Below are positions 60,068 to 64,000 of a stretch of 64,000 bases of DNA, one piece after another; position 1 is the first letter of the stretch; each line of letters begins with the position of its first letter. The stretch is taken from NCBI RefSeq assembly GCF_902686445.1, contig NC_062219.1, positions 111,167,160 to 111,231,159 on the forward strand. The letters run 5' to 3'. This DNA comes from Sciurus carolinensis. Lineage: Eukaryota; Chordata; Mammalia; Rodentia; Sciuridae. Made by a program: the position numbers and the translations under genes. A model generated the notes under the pieces. The model did no database searches, was not told where the DNA came from, and saw only the letters and a list, made by a program, of their open reading frames with translations.

Positions 60068-60232
60068 CTTTCCAGCCCCAGCTCAACCAAGTATTCCAGT
60101 AAGCCAAACATTTCATCAGGGCCAGTGAAAGCCTTTTGCTCCCAGTTTACTCGGCTGCCCCTTCGCCATCCTTCCCAGCAGAGCAGAGCCAGGGCTACAG
60201 AAGTTCTGCCCTTGTGCTCACCTTCTTCTCTC
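60068..60232 (-). other. Candidate protein-coding exon (unconfirmed)
   Basis: On the minus strand this block is preceded by a pyrimidine-containing acceptor (gctcttctccactgcacag) and followed by a strong donor (AAAG then gtaggtac). It is 165 nt, open throughout in one frame, and begins and ends in phase 2, so it could be included or skipped without a shift. The frame includes VNWEQKAFTGPDEM and LLEYLVELGLE. I do not recognise the protein. The open frame extends upstream of the acceptor to a Met (60309), so an unspliced ORF of 81 residues is also possible. It may equally be chance: a 165-nt open frame is not rare. Confidence 0.3.
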
Positions 60233-60309
60233 CTGTGCAGTGGAGAAGAGCATTTGGGAAATCTCCAGGCCTTTGGTAACCAGGGCAGCTCCTGTGGTCC
60301 AAAAATCAT

Positions 60310-61375
60310 CCAAAATGCAGAATCTGTCCTACACTTAATTAAGAACTAATGGTGGTTTGGGAGAGGGTGACTGTATGCTCCAAATCTTTTTATTGTCCCT
60401 ATTACTGCAGGATTTAATCCAAATTGGCCAGCTCTGAACAGATCCAGGCAGGCCACATTATTTGCTCAACCCTAAATCAGACACTGAACACAGCCTTAGT
60501 GGGACTTCACTAGAACCACATGGAATGTCACCCCCTTGAATGTACTAAAGATGCTTACATTTCCCACAGAACCTTTCAGCCAGCTTTATCTTAATTATTT
60601 TGATATTTTATCCATTTACCAAAATTATTGTGAGCACTCAGGGAAATGAATTGATTCTCCATGGATTGCTAATCATGTAGCAGAAGAGCCAGAAGCAGAA
60701 CAAAAAGCTTCTAACTACTCAGCTGAACTGGTTGGGACATCATTTAAGTCCCCACCCCATTCGCTGGTCCCTTCACCTTGTTCTGCTCCCAAGGCCTCTT
60801 AATCTCAAAAAACAATTTCTTTCCTTACATCTGTTTTCCTCATTAAGGCCAGAAAAGCTAAATACATTGCTCTGGGTAGAATCAGAACCACCCATAAAGA
60901 GCACTAGGCTAACTCAGAAATCCTGTACTCTTCCTGCATCACCATGGATGGATGGGTCACCATCTCTGGGCATTAGGCTTTCATCTCTTTAATTAATCAT
61001 TGGGCTAGAAAAATTAACAAAAATAGTTTTTAATTCCAATGTTCTAATGTGTCTTGACTGTAGAAGCTAGCAAAGGGTTTATTCAGCTTGGTATAGCAAA
61101 CTTAGTTTCCAGTTTTCTTTTTCTATGATATTAATAAACATGTAGTGGCAGGCAGGCAGGCTGAGCTCCTTACAGTGACATCTCACCATCTGAGAAGGAA
61201 AAATACAAGTAGTCTACACATGGCCTGAAAGTAAGAAAGATAAGGGATCCAGGTAACCTATCTGTTATCTGGGTAAAAGCCGTAGTGTGAAACCCTCAAT
61301 TGTTTTCTCTTCTGCATTAAGTTCATTAGATGTCAACATTAGGATGTTCATATTGCATCCATTCTACCACCTTCT
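60310..61375. other. Unique DNA, no gene recognised
   Basis: A sense 86-codon frame at 60732-60992 has no recognised family. No confident repeat. Confidence 0.4.
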
Positions 61376-61379
61376 CAGC

Positions 61380-61565
61380 CTTCAGTGAGCATCCAGATAA
61401 CCTGGGATGCTTCAAACATATTCCAAAACCTAAACTTGGAACACCAATTGACTTTGAAGAGCTGATGTATCTATTTTTTTAAAGCTTTCCAAGTGATCTG
61501 GACATGGTGTTCTGAATGCTATTCTTATAAGAACTAGTTTAGAATCCCTCCAAACCAAAGATGAT
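61380..61565. mobile_element. hAT-type MER5/MER20-like MITE remnant
   Basis: Begins 'cagtgagcatccagataacctgggatgcttcaaaca' and towards the other end has 'tttttttaaagctttccaagtgatctggacatg', giving the inverted 'cacctgggagctt ... aagctccccaggtgat' style layout of nonautonomous hAT-Charlie elements. Diverged; the family name is uncertain. Confidence 0.45.
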
Positions 61566-61789
61566 TTAGATTCAGGGCCCATCTCTGCACTCTGAAGTAT
61601 TATGCCAGGATGACCTAGTTTGAATTTGAAGTAATATTTTAATTTACCCTTTAAATGAAGTTTAACAAGAATTGAGTTTGCTAGGACTGGGAGAATATGT
61701 GTGAGTGATGATGTGGGTGGAGCACATTTCTGGGAGGGGAGACTATTGTTTTGTTTTAATGTAAGATAGTGTGGCATAATGAAAACAAT

Positions 61790-61960
61790 ATAGGCCCTGG
61801 GATTTATATCCTAAATCTACCTCTCATTAATCATGCCACTTTATAAAAAAGAATATGTGACCTTTCAACTTGTTGTGGCTCAAGTTAGATATGCACATGA
61901 AAGTACTTCGTAAAATCAATTTTGAGAATATATAAATCTCATGCCCCTTTAAAATGTGTT
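61790..61960 (+). repeat. MIR SINE fragment
   Basis: 'gtgtggcataatgaaaacaatataggccctgggatttatatcctaaatctacctc' follows the 5' half of MIR. The remainder is diverged. Confidence 0.5.
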
Positions 61961-62099
61961 AGATAAATATTGTGATTAACCTTTAAGCAAAAAAGCAAAC
62001 AAAAAGGCTACTTTATTTTCTTCCTCTTTTTCCCCCTAAAAAATGACTTCTCAGCTACCTTTTACTGGGGTAGTTAAAACATTATTGTTAAATTGGAAG

Positions 62100-62205
62100 C
62101 ATTAAGCCAGGGATAGTCTTAGTTATCTTAGTATCCTTTGCAACTCCAAACACACAGTGGTTTACACGGTATAGTAGGAACTCAATAAAGATTTGCTAAA
62201 GTCAG
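62100..62205 (+). repeat. L2 3'-end fragment
   Basis: 'ttagtatcctttgcaactccaaacacacagtggtttacacggtatagtaggaactcaataaagatttgctaaa' matches the L2 terminal motif. Confidence 0.6.
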
Positions 62206-62308
62206 ATTACACAAATTTATAGGAATTCAGATAATAGGACCCTTATTCCACTTCTTAGGCTTTTGAAAAATGAAGTATTTATAAAGGAATTTGGGACCTG
62301 CTACAATG

Positions 62309-62742
62309 AAAGTTGTTATAGTTTAGATATGAGGTGTCCCCTAGAAGCTCATGTGTGAGACAATACCAGAACATTCAGAGGTGAAAAAATTGGGTTATGA
62401 GAAACTTAACCTAATCAGTGCATTAATTCTCTGATAGGGATTAACTTTGTGGTAACTGTAGACAGGTAGGGTGTAGCTGGAGGAGGTGGGTCCCTGGGGG
62501 CATGCCTATATATTTTGTCTCTGGTGAGGATGCCTCTCTGCTTCCTGACTGTCCAGTCCTGAACTGCTTTCCTCCATCATACCCTTCTGCCTTGATGTTC
62601 TGTCTTACCTTCACCTCAGAGCAATGGAGTTGGCTGTTTATGAACTGAGACCATGAGCACCAAATAAACTGTTCCTCCTCTAACATTGTTACTATCAGGT
62701 CTTTTGATCACAGCAGCAAAAACAGCTGACTAAAACAAAAGT
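62309..62742 (+). mobile_element. MaLR (MST/MLT1-like) solo LTR, copy C, intact ends
   Basis: The LTR (62314-62737, 424 bp) has canonical TG...CA ends and is flanked by identical aaagt at 62309-62313 and 62738-62742, the 5-bp duplication made by retroviral-type integrase. Contains 'gaggtgtcccctagaagctcatgtgtgagac', 'aattctctgataggga' and the AATAAA signal near 62662. No internal region: solo LTR formed by recombination. Noncoding. Confidence 0.9.
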
Positions 62743-62966
62743 CTTATGCTCTTTTATATAAAGTATGAAAAGCAGAAAGGAATCAGAGAAGATAGTGAGA
62801 ATAAAATGTAAGTCCAAATTGGGAAGAGGGATGGTTTTTATCTAGAGTTAATACTGTATTAGAATAATGGCACAAATATAAACACAGTAATTTTTAACTT
62901 GGGACAATTGGATACATTTTATTTATTTATCTATTTATGCTTAAGATAAATATTAATCCCTTCTTT

Positions 62967-63075
62967 TTGTCCCGAAGAGGTTGTCCACTGTGTTGCCCAG
63001 AATGGCCTTGAACAATCCTCCTGCCTCAGCCTCCCTAGTGACTGGTATTACATGCACTTAACACCATGTCCAGAT
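62967..63075 (-). mobile_element. B1 (7SL-derived) SINE, antisense
   Basis: 'ccactgtgttgcccagaatggccttgaacaatcctcctgcctcagcctccctagtgactggtattacatgcacttaacaccatgtcc' is the complement of B1 with a diverged pol III box. Lacks the ID half. Old. Confidence 0.85.
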
Positions 63076-63079
63076 TTCT

Positions 63080-64000
63080 TGCTTTTTAATACTAGTTTTT
63101 GTTCTCTAAAATCTACTAATTAATGGCCCATTTTGAAAAAAAAAAAGAAATAGAACAATCTGGTAGTTAAGTTTTCTCTAGCTTATTCACATACAGCTAA
63201 CAACAACAGAAAGAGTCCTGTTTTTCTAAGCACACATGAATGAATGCCCAGTACAGCGAGTAGAGGATCTCTGTCTGCCTATCTAGTCATAATTTGAAGC
63301 TTAGTCAATAAACAAACATCAAAAATTGGGAACTAGTTTGATCCTCAATTTAAAAAAAAAAAAAACAGCAAACCTATGATCTTTTAAAAAATAAAGTATC
63401 ATCTTTACTGCTGACTTTGAGAGATGCTCAAATGTTTGAACTTTCCAATAAATCCACAAAGGAGAAACTAGTAAAAGAGAACAGAGTTTTATTAAATCAG
63501 AAAGAAAACTGACTTGGCACATAGCAATTAGGACCCCGTTTGCTGGAGGAGATCTGATTGTGTTATTGACTAATTTATGATTTTCGATAGTGGATGAGGG
63601 TCCTGGCTGTTTTCAGTCAGTCTGAGTTTTACTAACTAGGAGTATGTGAAGTTGTGGAACTGGGACTCATTCCTAGGATTCAGCAGAAGAAAGTAAGTAG
63701 GATGCAAAGTGTTTCATGAGAATGTGACCTCTGGAAGACCCTTATACCAAGCAAAGTTTAAATTTGGTTAAATTTTCACAACACAAACAGAAAAACATTC
63801 ACAGTTGACACAAAGATGAGTTGTCTTCATCTTCCTGTAAAATTGCTTACCCTGGAAAGGATGCCAAATTTGAGACATTCCCATGATTGCCTTACATAGA
63901 CAACATACCTCCTTTGGACATCAAAAGGAAAAAGCAGTGATTCAGGATGTAGGACCCTCGGGGATTGGTTTGCTGAAATTGTTCTTCACTAATTACGCAT
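63080..64000. other. Unique DNA, no gene seen
   Basis: A-run at 63349-63364. No recognised gene or repeat. Confidence 0.4.

Noticed and set aside
61430..61777. 115-codon antisense ORF as a gene
   Set aside because: Overlaps the MER5/MER20-like DNA transposon remnant and has no recognised domain or splice context.

Overview
The window reads as nuclear DNA from a rodent, most probably a squirrel-family species (ground squirrel, marmot or tree squirrel). The sequence is AT-rich, almost free of long open frames, and packed with mammalian interspersed repeats. The lineage call rests on several tRNA-derived ID-type SINEs, composite B1+ID (MEN / B1-dID type) SINEs with the ID half fused behind a B1 half, young rodent-like L1 copies, and old mammalian repeats (MIR, L2, L1M, MaLR LTRs). 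This is inferred from repeat composition; no species-diagnostic gene was found.

No intact host protein-coding gene is visible. The window is probably intergenic or intronic. The only host-gene-like sequence I can name is a minus-strand processed pseudogene of prefoldin subunit 6 (PFDN6), at about 39.3-39.9 kb. It has a poly(A) tail, an AATAAA signal, a perfect 13-bp target-site duplication, one frameshift and two in-frame stops. A 165-nt exon-like block on the minus strand at 60,068-60,232 has plausible splice sites and an open, phase-symmetric frame. It is the best candidate for an unrecognised exon.

Layout. 1-4.8 kb: mostly unique DNA. 4.8-10.7 kb: a full-length, minus-strand L1 with a 13-bp target duplication, 5'UTR with a YY1 motif, ORF1 split by a frameshift at an A14 run, ORF2 complete except for one amber codon, and a G-rich 3'UTR holding telomere-like repeats. 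10.7-42 kb: unique DNA with scattered ancient MIR, L2, old L1 and MaLR pieces, several SINEs, microsatellites and the PFDN6 retrocopy. 41.5-45 kb: a cluster of ID SINEs, and an old L1 interrupted by a younger 5'-truncated L1. 45-52 kb: mostly unique DNA with one MEN SINE, an MLT1-like LTR, a 55-bp tandem duplication and an L1 3' fragment. 52.3-57.1 kb: an old minus-strand L1 that has received a MaLR LTR, a twin-primed (5'-inverted) L1 and a MEN SINE. 57.5-58.9 kb: another young truncated L1 with a perfect 15-bp target duplication. 58.9-64 kb: mostly unique DNA with a solo MaLR LTR (TG...CA ends, perfect 5-bp duplication) and a B1 fragment.

There is no operon, CRISPR array or multi-gene system. 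The most unusual points are: telomere-like repeats inside the G-tract of two L1 3'UTRs but absent from a third copy; a perfect 34-bp inverted duplication in the single-copy DNA either side of the full-length L1; how little damage that L1 carries; and the candidate exon near 60.1 kb.
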